The position numbers were made by a program, and so were the translations under genes. The notes beneath the pieces were generated by a model. It saw only the letters and a list, made by a program, of their open reading frames with translations, was not told the DNA's origin and made no database searches. A DNA stretch of 7,643 bases from Eubacteriaceae bacterium. Its GTDB lineage: Bacteria > Bacillota > Clostridia > Eubacteriales > Anaerofustaceae. Below are positions 1-6,194 of this stretch, one piece after another; the stretch's first letter is position 1; every line of letters starts with the position of its first letter. The stretch covers positions 1 to 7,643 of the forward strand of contig JAGACT010000154.1 of assembly GCA_017613995.1 (NCBI GenBank), written 5' to 3'.

Positions 1-1563
1 CTCCAGCACTACCCCCCTCAGCCGGTGTTTTGAATCCTTTACCAGGCCCGCCACGGTGATATCGTATCCGAAGGTGGATACGACGCTTTTTATCGTATTG
101 ACATGGGCTGCTCCTCCGTCTGCCAGTATCAGATCCGGCAGGGGAAGGAACTTCGGGGACGGCGATCCCTCCTGCAGTTCCCCGTAGGCCCTGTTGAGCC
201 TGCGGAAGACAACTTCGCTCATGGAGGAATAATCGTCCTGTCCGCTCACGTATTTTATCCGAAATCGCCTGTAATCCTTCGGTGAACGCTGGCTTTCGTT
301 GAATACCACCATCACCCCCACGTTGTCGGCCCCGGCGGTATTGGAGATATCATAGGATTCTATCCTCTTCGGGGGAGATTCCATGCCCAGCTTCTGGGCT
401 ATCTCCGTCATCGCCCTGCGGCGGATCATTTCGGCTCTCTCCGCTTCGCTTCTTTTGTTCTCGATGTTCATGAGAGCATTTTTATACGCGAGTTCCCCGA
501 GGCGCTTCTTTTCCCCGATGCGGGGCACGCTGACCGTCACCCTGGAGCCCTTTATGCGGCTGAGGAGCTCAGAGAGCACTTCCTCCTGATCCGTCTGTTC
601 GTAGATCAGTATCTCCCTGGGTATGTATTCCGCAGAGATGTAATACTGCTGTATGAACGATACGTATACGTCGGAATCCGTGTCGTCCGGGCTCTTCGTC
701 ATGTAGCGGGTCTCCCCGGCGATCATCTTACCTTCACGTACCCGGAAAAGCTGTACCGCGGAGAGGTTTTCGTCCGACGCCACCGCTATTATGTCCCTCT
801 CGTCCGTAAAGGAGGAGTCGATCTTCTGCTTTTCGTACATGGCCAGGACCGCTTCGTTCATATCCCTGAGCTCCGCGGCGGCTTCGTAGTTCAGCTTTTC
901 GGCTTCCTCGTTCATGGCTTCTGTGATCTTTTTCGAAAGATCCCTGTAACTGCCCGAAAGGATGGCCTCCACTTCCTTTACATATCCTGCGTAGATATCC
1001 GGGTCCACGTCTCCCTGGCAGGGGCCCATGCACTGCCCGAGATGGTAATTCAGGCATACCCGTCCCGTCTTTTTGCCGGCTGAAACTTTTTTCGTGCACA
1101 TCTTCAGGGGATAGAATCTGTTGATGGCTTCGAGCATTTTCTTCGCAGCCCCGGCGTTGGAGTAGGGTCCGAAATATCTGCCCCTGTCCAGGAGCCTTTT
1201 GCGGGTCATGATCAGTCTTGGATAGTCCTCCCCGAAAGTCAGCTTCAGATAGGGATAGCTCTTGTCGTCCTTCAGCAGGATGTTGTAATAGGGCCGGTAC
1301 TGTTTGATGAGGTTGCATTCCAGCAGGAACGCTTCCACTTCGTTGTCCACCACGATCCAGTTGGTGTCGTATATGCACTCCACCAGGCGTCTGGTCTTGA
1401 TGTCGTCGTGCCTGTCGCGGAAATACTGGCGCACCCTGTTTTTGAGGTTCTTTGCCTTGCCGACGTATATCACGTTTCCCTGGCTGTCCAGGTGCATGTA
1501 AACGCCGGGATCGTCGGGAAGTTTTCTGAGCTTCTCCGCAAGGTCGTCGGAAACGGTCTTCAT
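1..1563 (-). CDS. uvrC: UvrABC excinuclease subunit C, C-terminus cut by window edge
   Basis: UvrC makes both incisions around a lesion in nucleotide excision repair, acting on UvrB-DNA in the cytoplasm. The frame is open from the ATG at 1563 to base 1 (521 codons), so the last part of the protein (the end of the nuclease domain and the helix-hairpin-helix tail) lies outside. Seen in order: a GIY-YIG domain (PGVY at 19-22, IYVGKAKNLKNRVRQYF at 32-48) for the 3' incision; four cysteines C156, C170, C178 and C182 matching the iron-sulfur cluster cysteines of the E. coli protein; a UVR helix motif for UvrB binding at about 203-238; then the RNase H-like nuclease for the 5' incision, with D405 in SYDISN, D443/D444 in QDDYSSM and D482 in LADGG, followed by KDSKHR. 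The start codon overlaps the stop of the upstream TetR gene (ATGA) and has no clear ribosome site of its own, suggesting translational coupling. The start matches the usual short leader before the GIY motif. Confidence 0.96.
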   Translation of the reverse strand, partial: MKTVSDDLAEKLRKLPDDPGVYMHLDSQGNVIYVGKAKNLKNRVRQYFRDRHDDIKTRRLVECIYDTNWIVVDNEVEAFLLECNLIKQYRPYYNILLKDDKSYPYLKLTFGEDYPRLIMTRKRLLDRGRYFGPYSNAGAAKKMLEAINRFYPLKMCTKKVSAGKKTGRVCLNYHLGQCMGPCQGDVDPDIYAGYVKEVEAILSGSYRDLSKKITEAMNEEAEKLNYEAAAELRDMNEAVLAMYEKQKIDSSFTDERDIIAVASDENLSAVQLFRVREGKMIAGETRYMTKSPDDTDSDVYVSFIQQYYISAEYIPREILIYEQTDQEEVLSELLSRIKGSRVTVSVPRIGEKKRLGELAYKNALMNIENKRSEAERAEMIRRRAMTEIAQKLGMESPPKRIESYDISNTAGADNVGVMVVFNESQRSPKDYRRFRIKYVSGQDDYSSMSEVVFRRLNRAYGELQEGSPSPKFLPLPDLILADGGAAHVNTIKSVVSTFGYDITVAGLVKDSKHRLRGVVLE

Positions 1564-2141
1564 GTTACGGAGATCATCGACAGGGTGTTGCGGTAAAGAT
1601 AGGCCAGTTCCTTTTTAAGGTCGATGCTCCCTTCGAAAATGGTCCAGTCCAGCACCAGGGAAAAGATGAAGCGTGTCACCGTCTCGGTGATGAAGTTGAT
1701 GTTTATGTTGCGCCGGAAGATTTCCAGAGCGACTCCCTGGGTGAGCAGTTCCCTGATGACTCTGGTCATCATGTCGGTCCTTCTCATAAGCCTGCTCTTG
1801 TCGGTGGCAAGGAGGGCCTTGTAGTAATTCTTGAATATGTTGAGTTTGTCCATAGTGCAGTAGTCCGAATACCACATGATGACGCGGTAGAACCTTTCGT
1901 TGAAAGGCAGATCCGCGCTGTTGAGATAGTCCGAATAGAACGTGTCCTGGATCTCCCTGTACTGCTGTATGGGTATGTCGTATTTCGAGCTGAAGTGATG
2001 GTAGAAGCTGCCCTTCGTGACTCCCGCCGCACGGCAGATCTCGTTCACCGTGACGTCGTCAAAATCCTTTTCGTTGAATAGCTTCGTGGATACGTCCAGA
2101 AGGAGCTTCCTGGTATCTGTTGTGCCGTTGTTTCTGTCCAA
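1560..2141 (-). CDS. TetR/AcrR-family transcriptional regulator (within the rapZ-uvrC operon)
   Basis: A 193-residue one-component regulator. The N-terminal DNA-binding domain is typical of TetR: a helix-turn-helix at about 31-50 (TVNEICRAAG, turn, then KGSFYHHF) followed by SSKYDI. The remaining helical part (about 60-193) should be the dimerisation and ligand-binding domain; it is too divergent to name an inducer. The start is TTG at 2141, chosen because GGAGGG lies 6 bases upstream at 2148-2153 and it gives the usual leader length before the helix-turn-helix; the ATG at 2160 is out of frame. It begins 18 bases after the phosphodiesterase stop, and its TGA overlaps the ATG of uvrC, so it is co-transcribed with housekeeping genes and its translation probably feeds uvrC. 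I see no separate promoter in the 18-base gap. Its targets are unknown; control of its own operon is only a guess. Confidence 0.9.
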   Translation of the reverse strand: MDRNNGTTDTRKLLLDVSTKLFNEKDFDDVTVNEICRAAGVTKGSFYHHFSSKYDIPIQQYREIQDTFYSDYLNSADLPFNERFYRVIMWYSDYCTMDKLNIFKNYYKALLATDKSRLMRRTDMMTRVIRELLTQGVALEIFRRNININFITETVTRFIFSLVLDWTIFEGSIDLKKELAYLYRNTLSMISVT

Positions 2142-2147
2142 ATCGGT

Positions 2148-2153
2148 CCCTCC
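2148..2153 (-). promoter_or_regulatory. Ribosome binding site deciding the TTG start of the TetR gene
   Basis: On the minus strand GGAGGG lies 6 bases before the TTG at 2141. This is one of the strongest Shine-Dalgarno matches in the window, and no in-frame ATG or GTG lies at a suitable distance, so the TTG is very likely the true start. Confidence 0.75.
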
Positions 2154-2159
2154 GCCGCA

Positions 2160-2630
2160 TCAGGAATAATTGATGCATGCCTTTTTGATCGTGCCGTTTT
2201 CTGTTTCCAGCTCGGCATAGCTGATGTAGTGATCCACGCTGCGGCTTCTGCTGCACGTTCCGGGATTCAGAAGCAGCACGCCGTTTTTTACCGTGCACAC
2301 CGCGTGATGAGTATGCCCGAACACCGCGACGCAGCAGCCCAGTTCCTTTGCGAGGGCTTCGAGCTTTTTCGTACCGTAGGAGACTCTCTGCAGATTGCCG
2401 TGGGTCACCAGGATCCTCACGCCTCCGGCTTCCAGGACGATGTGGTCCTCAGCGTCGACGCTGCGGTCGCAGTTGCCCGGCACCCTTACCACCGTCGGGG
2501 CATCTATGGGGGAAACGTCGTCGTAACCGTCTCCCGCGTGTATCAGCATGTCCCTGTCGGGATGCTGCTCAAGGGCCCTGTCGATAAGGTCCCTTCTTCC
2601 GTGGGAATCCGAGAAAACCAGGATCTTCAC
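2160..2630 (-). CDS. yfcE: YfcE/MJ0936-type metallophosphoesterase
   Basis: A 156-residue single-domain calcineurin-like phosphoesterase, about the full length for the YfcE/YsnB group. The metal-binding motifs are complete: DSHG (D8, H10), GDGYDD (D34), GNCD (N53), THG (H77) and GHTH (H106, H108), which together hold two divalent metals. Family members hydrolyse artificial phosphodiesters and some nucleotide substrates; the physiological substrate is unsettled. The start is GTG at 2630, overlapping the rdgB stop in a GTGA sequence, which implies coupled translation; the methionine is followed directly by the KILVFSDSHG strand typical of the family. The rph-rdgB-phosphodiesterase order also occurs in Bacillus subtilis (rph-ysnA-ysnB), which supports both the assignment and an ancestral block. 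An alternative name is ysnB. Confidence 0.93.
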   Translation of the reverse strand: MKILVFSDSHGRRDLIDRALEQHPDRDMLIHAGDGYDDVSPIDAPTVVRVPGNCDRSVDAEDHIVLEAGGVRILVTHGNLQRVSYGTKKLEALAKELGCCVAVFGHTHHAVCTVKNGVLLLNPGTCSRSRSVDHYISYAELETENGTIKKACINYS

Positions 2631-3235
2631 TTGCTTTCCTCCCTGAGTTCCTCGAGAATAAAGGGCCGTATGCCCTCAAAGGCTCTTTTCCTGTGGCCTA
2701 TGCGGTTTTTCTCATCCTCGCCCATCTGGGCATAGGTGAGCCCTGTACTGTCCTCTATGAAGACCGGGTCGTATCCGAAGCCGTCCGTGCCCAGCATTTC
2801 GTATGCTATCCTGCCCGGCACTTCTCCCCGGTAGGTGAGATATCTGTCCCGGTGACCCATAGCCGCGACGCATACGAATACGGCGCTGCGGTCTTCTCTG
2901 TCCTTCATCTCACCCAGGAGCTTCACGCAGTTGTCCTCGTATCCTCCGCCGGAATATCTGGCGGAGAAGATCCCGGGAGCTCCGTCCAGGGCGTTGACGC
3001 ACAGTCCCGTGTCATCGGCTATGACTATGCAGTCTATCCCGCTGCTTTCGGCGAAAGCCGAAACTGCCCTGGCCTTGATAAGGGCGTTCTCCTCGAAGGT
3101 GTCCCCGTTCTCCACTATGTCGCCGTCGAACCCCACGTCCCTGAGGGTCTTAATGTCGAACTCCGGAAAGATGTCCCTCAGTTCCTTTGCTTTATCCTGA
3201 TTGGAAGTGGCAAAAATAAGACAAGGTTTACTCAT
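2627..3235 (-). CDS. rdgB: RdgB/HAM1 dITP/XTP pyrophosphatase
   Basis: This enzyme hydrolyses non-canonical purine triphosphates (dITP, ITP, XTP) to the monophosphate and pyrophosphate, keeping deaminated purines out of DNA and RNA. The ATG at 3235 gives 202 residues, normal for the family. Motifs: ATSNQDKAKEL at 9-19 (triphosphate binding), TFEENALIKA at 47-56 (metal-binding glutamates and K54), ADDTGL at 73-78 with the catalytic aspartate, SARYSG at 91-96, GFGYDPVF at 152-159 and an HR pair at 181-182 that contacts the base. The usual serine before HR is glycine here (RIGHRKRA). I chose ATG 3235 because it gives the standard MxKxxIFAT N-terminus and lies 12 bases after AAGGAGG at 3248-3254; a TTG at 3244 is in frame but only 3 bases from that site. 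The ATG lies inside the last codons of rph (8-base overlap), and the 3' end overlaps the phosphodiesterase by 4 bases. Confidence 0.95.
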   Translation of the reverse strand: MSKPCLIFATSNQDKAKELRDIFPEFDIKTLRDVGFDGDIVENGDTFEENALIKARAVSAFAESSGIDCIVIADDTGLCVNALDGAPGIFSARYSGGGYEDNCVKLLGEMKDREDRSAVFVCVAAMGHRDRYLTYRGEVPGRIAYEMLGTDGFGYDPVFIEDSTGLTYAQMGEDEKNRIGHRKRAFEGIRPFILEELREESK

Positions 3236-3947
3236 CTGTCCCAAGGGCCTCCTTCTGCTTCGATATTATCTGTCTGATGGCTCCTTCTGCCAGGTCCATC
3301 AGAAGCCCCATTTCCTTCCTGGTGGCGCTCCTGCCTTCGGCGGTGGCCTGCAGCTCGACGAATTCTCCCGCGTCGGTCATGACTACGTTCATGTCCATCA
3401 TGGCGCTGGAGTCCTCCTCGTAGCACAGATCGCACAGCAGCTGGTCTCCGACGATCCCGACGCTGACCGCGGCCACGAAGTTTTTGATGGGATCCTTTCT
3501 GATGAGTCCCGCTTTCATGAGGCCCCTTACGGCGTCGTACAGCGCCACGAAGCCTCCGGTGATGCTGGTGACCCGGGTCCCCCCGTCCGCCTGGAGCACG
3601 TCGCAGTCTATGTAAATGGTGCGCTCACCCAGCGCCTTCATGTCCACCGCGGCCCTGAGGCTGCGGCCGATGAGCCGCTGTATCTCGGTGCTTCTGGCAT
3701 CCAGCTTCAGCCTGGAGATGTCCCTCTGCTTGCGCTCACGGTTCGAGGATGGCAGCATGCTGTATTCCGCGGTGACCCAGCCCTGCCCGCTCCCCTTCAG
3801 GAAGGCGGGGACTCTTTCCTCCACCATGGCGGTGCACAGCACCTTCGTGTCACCGAATTCGCACAGCACGCTTCCCTGGGCGTACTTGGTGTAGTTTCTG
3901 GTGAATTTTATCTCTCTTGTACTGTCCTTGGGACGGTCTGTTCTCAT
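3228..3947 (-). CDS. rph: Ribonuclease PH (tRNA nucleotidyltransferase)
   Basis: A phosphate-dependent 3'-5' exoribonuclease that trims the 3' ends of tRNA precursors and other RNAs, working as a hexameric ring in the cytoplasm. With the ATG at 3947 the protein is 239 residues, the normal size. Motifs: TRNYTKYAQGSVLCEFGDTKVL from about 16, GWVTAEYSMLP at 56-66, EIQRLIGRSLRAA at 88-100, DCDVLQADGGTR at 114-125 (phosphate-binding arginine in GGTR), and EEDSSAMMDMN with D179 and D185 at the expected catalytic aspartate positions. An in-frame ATG at 3992 would add 15 residues and overlap glmR by 38 bases; I prefer 3947 because the family starts with MR.D just before this region and AAAGGA (3960-3965) lies 12 bases upstream. 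It starts 7 bases after the glmR stop and its last codons contain the rdgB start. Confidence 0.94.
   Translation of the reverse strand: MRTDRPKDSTREIKFTRNYTKYAQGSVLCEFGDTKVLCTAMVEERVPAFLKGSGQGWVTAEYSMLPSSNRERKQRDISRLKLDARSTEIQRLIGRSLRAAVDMKALGERTIYIDCDVLQADGGTRVTSITGGFVALYDAVRGLMKAGLIRKDPIKNFVAAVSVGIVGDQLLCDLCYEEDSSAMMDMNVVMTDAGEFVELQATAEGRSATRKEMGLLMDLAEGAIRQIISKQKEALGTDE
3248..3254 (-). promoter_or_regulatory. Ribosome binding site of rdgB, inside the rph coding end
   Basis: AAGGAGG on the minus strand within the last codons of rph. It is 12 bases from the ATG at 3235 and 3 bases from the in-frame TTG at 3244. The spacing favours the ATG although it is slightly long. Lying within the preceding gene, it makes rdgB translation depend on ribosome passage over the rph end. 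Confidence 0.6.
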
Positions 3948-3954
3948 ATGTCTG

Positions 3955-4917
3955 CTAAATCCTTTCAAGTATCTTCCAGAGTTTTCCGGCATCGTGTCTG
4001 ACGGTGCCTCCGGCGGTGCTTATTATGTCGTCACCTATAAAATCATAACGGGAAGCGAGTTCGCCGTCTATCTCCGCAGCGATGGGCGCCGCGCACTCAT
4101 CCGCATACCTCAGCAGGATGTCTTCCGGGATGGGGGCGGTGTTGTAGATGACGGTATCGATAATCTTTCTCTTGTCCGTGTGCTTTTCCACGGCCCGGAC
4201 CATGTCAGAGACGGTATAGCCGTCGGTCTCGCCTTGTTCGCTCATGGCGTTCACCATGTAGATCCTCATGGCGGATGACTTTTCCAGTTCCTCGACGATG
4301 TCTCCCACCAGCAGGTCGGGCATCAGGGAGGTGTAGAGGCTTCCCGGTGAATAAATGATCACATGGGCCTGCCGGATGGCAGTGCGGCATTCCTCGAGAA
4401 GGGAAGTGTCCTCCGGGATGAGCTTTATGCGCTCGACGGGGCTCTGTCTCAGGACCGACTCCGAAGCTATCCGGCTTTCTCCCACCACCTCGTCGCCGTT
4501 TCTCAGGACAGCGGCCAGCTGTATGCATTCGGTGGTGATCGGAAGCACCCCGGCTTTTACCGACAGGATATTCCTGATGGTATCGATGGTGGTGAGGTAA
4601 TCCTTCGTGATTTCGTACAGCGCGACGAAAAGCAGGTTTCCCAGGCTTTCGTTGGAGATGGTGCCGTCGTCGAAACGCTTCGCCACGATGGCCTTCATCT
4701 CGTTGTCGTCATCCGCCAGGGCCACAAGGCAGTTGCGGATGTCTCCCGGCGGTATCATGTCTATGTTGCGGCGGATCCTTCCGGAGCTTCCCCCGTCGTC
4801 CACCACGTTCACAAGAACCGTAATGTTGTCGGTATAGTATTTGAGTCCCCTGAGAAGAGCCGCGTTTCCGCTTCCCCCTCCTATGAGCACTATGTTCTTA
4901 TCCTTTAATCCTATCAT
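3955..4917 (-). CDS. glmR: GlmR/YvcK gluconeogenesis factor (CofD-like family)
   Basis: GlmR (YvcK) binds UDP-GlcNAc and, in Bacillus subtilis, helps direct carbon into cell-wall precursors through GlmS, being most needed during growth on gluconeogenic carbon. The 320-residue protein has the family motifs in order: a glycine-rich GGGSGNAALLRGLK at 13-26, DDGGSSGRIR at 40-49, PPGDIRNCLVAL at 56-67, ESLGNL at 90-95, VLPITTE near 124-130, YSPGSLYTSLMPDLLV past the middle, and NAMSEQGETDGYTVSD towards the C-terminus. The glycine-rich loop departs slightly from the common GGGTGLSTLL form. The ATG at 4917 has AAAGGGA 8 bases upstream (4926-4932) and overlaps the end of rapZ by 20 bases. It directly follows rapZ, the usual pair, but is followed by rph instead of the usual whiA. 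An older name is yvcK. Confidence 0.95.
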   Translation of the reverse strand: MIGLKDKNIVLIGGGSGNAALLRGLKYYTDNITVLVNVVDDGGSSGRIRRNIDMIPPGDIRNCLVALADDDNEMKAIVAKRFDDGTISNESLGNLLFVALYEITKDYLTTIDTIRNILSVKAGVLPITTECIQLAAVLRNGDEVVGESRIASESVLRQSPVERIKLIPEDTSLLEECRTAIRQAHVIIYSPGSLYTSLMPDLLVGDIVEELEKSSAMRIYMVNAMSEQGETDGYTVSDMVRAVEKHTDKRKIIDTVIYNTAPIPEDILLRYADECAAPIAAEIDGELASRYDFIGDDIISTAGGTVRHDAGKLWKILERI

Positions 4918-5779
4918 CGGCAGTGTCCCTTTCCAGATCTCTGTGTTCGACTATCACGCTCAGGGAAGGATCGCTGAGGGTATCCTTCAGAGTTTCGGCT
5001 ATGGCCACGGAGCGGTGTCTTCCTCCGGAACAGCCTATACCGATTATCAGCTGGGTCTTGCCTTCTCTCTTGTAGTATGGTATCAGATAATCGACCAGCT
5101 CCCGGATCTTGTCCAGGAACCATACCGTTTCCGGAAATCTGAGTACGTAGCCGGATACTCTCTCGTCCAGCCCGGACAGGGGCTTGAGCTCCGGTATGTA
5201 GAACGGATTCGGAGCGAAGCGGGCATCGAAAACCATGTCCGCGTCGGAGAGCATGCCGTACTTGAACCCGAAGGAAGTGATGTTGACAAGGAATTTCGTG
5301 GTCCCTTCCCCGGATTCGTCGTAGATCTCGTGTATTTTTTCCTTCAGTTCGGCTTCCGTTGTGGAGGAGGTGTCTATGATGTAGTTCGCGGCCTCCTTCA
5401 GAGGTTCCAGCATCTCCCTTTCCTTGCGGATAGCCTCGGAGATGCGGTCCTGCTCGAAGGTTATGTGTCTGCGGCGGTTGAGCTTGTAGCGGCTTATGAG
5501 TACTTCGTCACTGGCATCTATGAACAGCATGTCGAAAATAGTGGCTTCCCTGAGGTATTCGACGGCATCGTCTATGTCCTTGAAAAGGCCCTCCGCCCGG
5601 ATGTCGATAACAAAAGCCACCTTGTCGATCTTCGGCGTGGCGCTGGCGGCCAGCTCCATGAACCTCGGTATCAGGGACGGGGGCATGTTGTCTATGACAT
5701 AGTAATCCATGTCCTGAAACACTCTGAGCGCGATGCTCTTTCCCGAAGCCAGCATTCCCGTAATAAGTACTACTTTCAA
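4898..5779 (-). CDS. rapZ: RapZ/YvcJ RNase adaptor-like nucleotide-binding protein
   Basis: RapZ-family P-loop protein. In Escherichia coli it senses glucosamine-6-phosphate and guides RNase E to the GlmZ small RNA; in Firmicutes (YvcJ) it is a nucleotide-binding protein whose role is less clear. The 293-residue length is typical. Seen: a Walker A loop GMLASGKS at 8-15, YYVIDNMPPSLI at 26-37, VAFVIDIR at 54-61, RYKLNRRRH at 97-105, SFGFKYG at 169-175, DMVFDARFAPNPFYIPELKP at 181-200, and the C-terminal GCSGGRHRS at 249-257 that binds the amino sugar phosphate in the E. coli protein. The Walker A differs from the common G-M/L-S-G-A-G-K-S but still fits GxxxxGKS. The start is TTG at 5779 with AGGAGA 10 bases upstream; the ATG at 5790 is out of frame and stops after four codons. 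First gene of the seven-gene operon; its end overlaps glmR by 20 bases. Confidence 0.95.
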   Translation of the reverse strand: MKVVLITGMLASGKSIALRVFQDMDYYVIDNMPPSLIPRFMELAASATPKIDKVAFVIDIRAEGLFKDIDDAVEYLREATIFDMLFIDASDEVLISRYKLNRRRHITFEQDRISEAIRKEREMLEPLKEAANYIIDTSSTTEAELKEKIHEIYDESGEGTTKFLVNITSFGFKYGMLSDADMVFDARFAPNPFYIPELKPLSGLDERVSGYVLRFPETVWFLDKIRELVDYLIPYYKREGKTQLIIGIGCSGGRHRSVAIAETLKDTLSDPSLSVIVEHRDLERDTADDRIKG

Positions 5780-5789
5780 GTCTTTCGCA

Positions 5790-5795
5790 TCTCCT
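5790..5795 (-). promoter_or_regulatory. Ribosome binding site deciding the TTG start of rapZ
   Basis: AGGAGA on the minus strand, 10 bases before the TTG at 5779. The only ATG nearby (5790) overlaps this site and opens a frame of four codons, so the TTG is the best start. Confidence 0.65.
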
Positions 5796-5812
5796 GTACT
5801 GTTGTCATATGA

Positions 5813-5821
5813 ATTGTATCA
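5813..5821 (-). promoter_or_regulatory. Candidate extended -10 promoter of the rapZ-uvrC operon
   Basis: On the minus strand TGATACAAT gives an extended -10 (TGN before TACAAT, five of six matches to TATAAT at 5813-5818). No good -35 is found 16 to 18 bases upstream, so activity would rest on the TG extension. The predicted start near 5806 leaves a leader of about 27 bases to the rapZ TTG. It is the best minus-strand candidate between the SRP RNA and rapZ. Confidence 0.45.
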
Positions 5822-5849
5822 CATTCCCGGCGGGCGTGGATGTGGTTTC

Positions 5850-5878
5850 TTGACTTAAGAATTAAAATACAATATAAT
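5850..5878 (+). promoter_or_regulatory. Sigma-A-type promoter of the SRP RNA gene
   Basis: TTGACT at 5850-5855 and TATAAT at 5873-5878, separated by exactly 17 bases. This is five of six and six of six to consensus, in an AT-rich stretch. It places the transcript start at about 5885, exactly where the 5' strand of the SRP RNA closing helix begins, as expected for a strongly expressed stable RNA. Confidence 0.88.
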
Positions 5879-5884
5879 ATGATT

Positions 5885-6158
5885 TGACTGTACTAGGTGG
5901 GGAGTCAGCGGTGCCCTGTCACCTGCAATCCGCTACAGCAGGACTTAATCCCGCGTCCCGGACCTTTCGGTCGCATTATCGCCCCGTGCAGGAGCGTTGA
6001 AGTTTGGGTTTCGTGCAGTTCCGATCTGTAAACCCCGTCAGGTCCGGGAGGAAGCAGCGGCAGGCAGAAACCGGAGCGTGCCGCGAAGCTGCCTGAACCG
6101 AGCAATGGCCGGGGTATGAGATGGGATGCAGAGGGTACAAAGCGCGGTGTACAGTCAC
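5885..6158 (+). ncRNA. ffs: Signal recognition particle RNA, large (Alu-domain) bacterial type
   Basis: RNA scaffold of the signal recognition particle, which with Ffh targets membrane and secreted proteins to the membrane. The Alu domain at the 5' end has the conserved GCGGTGCCCTGT and CCTGCAATCCGCT blocks (about 5907-5935) followed by AGCAGGA, very close to the Bacillus subtilis scRNA. The Ffh-binding helix 8 is at 6037-6058 (GTCAGGTCC, a GGGA loop, GGAAGCAGC). The ends pair perfectly: TGACTGTAC at 5885-5893 with GTACAGTCA at 6149-6157, forming the start of helix 5. The length of about 273 bases fits the long Firmicutes type and not the 114-base gamma-proteobacterial 4.5S RNA. The GNRA loop is GGGA where GGAA is commoner, and there is one extra base in CTGTCACC compared with the B. 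subtilis CTGTACC as I recall it. The exact 3' end is inferred from the pairing. Confidence 0.95.
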
Positions 6159-6166
6159 TGATAATT

Positions 6167-6194
6167 AAAAAAAGCGGCATTCTGCCGCTTTTTT
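6167..6194. terminator. Bidirectional intrinsic terminator shared by the SRP RNA and cobO
   Basis: AGCGGCA (6173-6179), loop TTC, TGCCGCT (6183-6189), flanked by a run of A on the left and a run of T on the right that can extend the stem. Read on the plus strand the T-run ends the SRP RNA; read on the minus strand the A-run becomes a U-run just past the cobO stop, whose first base in the coding sense is 6196. Both transcripts therefore converge on the same hairpin. Confidence 0.9.

Noticed and set aside
734..1378. Minus-strand open frame of 214 codons within uvrC
   Set aside because: It is a shifted-frame shadow of uvrC; the uvrC frame carries the cysteine motif, the UVR motif and the nuclease residues over the same bases.
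3236..3244. Longer rdgB form starting at TTG 3244
   Set aside because: The ribosome site would be only 3 bases away, and the family normally begins at the MSKPCLIFAT methionine.
3948..3992. Longer rph form starting at ATG 3992
   Set aside because: It adds 15 residues not usual in the family and overlaps glmR by 38 bases; the ATG at 3947 gives the standard N-terminus and length.
4841..5812. Plus-strand open frame of 323 codons opposite rapZ
   Set aside because: It is the antisense shadow of rapZ, whose motifs are complete. The shadow shows no recognisable domain. The same holds for the 266-codon plus-strand frame at 3201-4001 opposite rph.
5905..6180. Minus-strand open frames of 91 and 60 codons over the SRP RNA gene
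   Set aside because: They are antisense to a confidently recognised structured RNA, have no family resemblance and no ribosome site, and arise from its high GC content.
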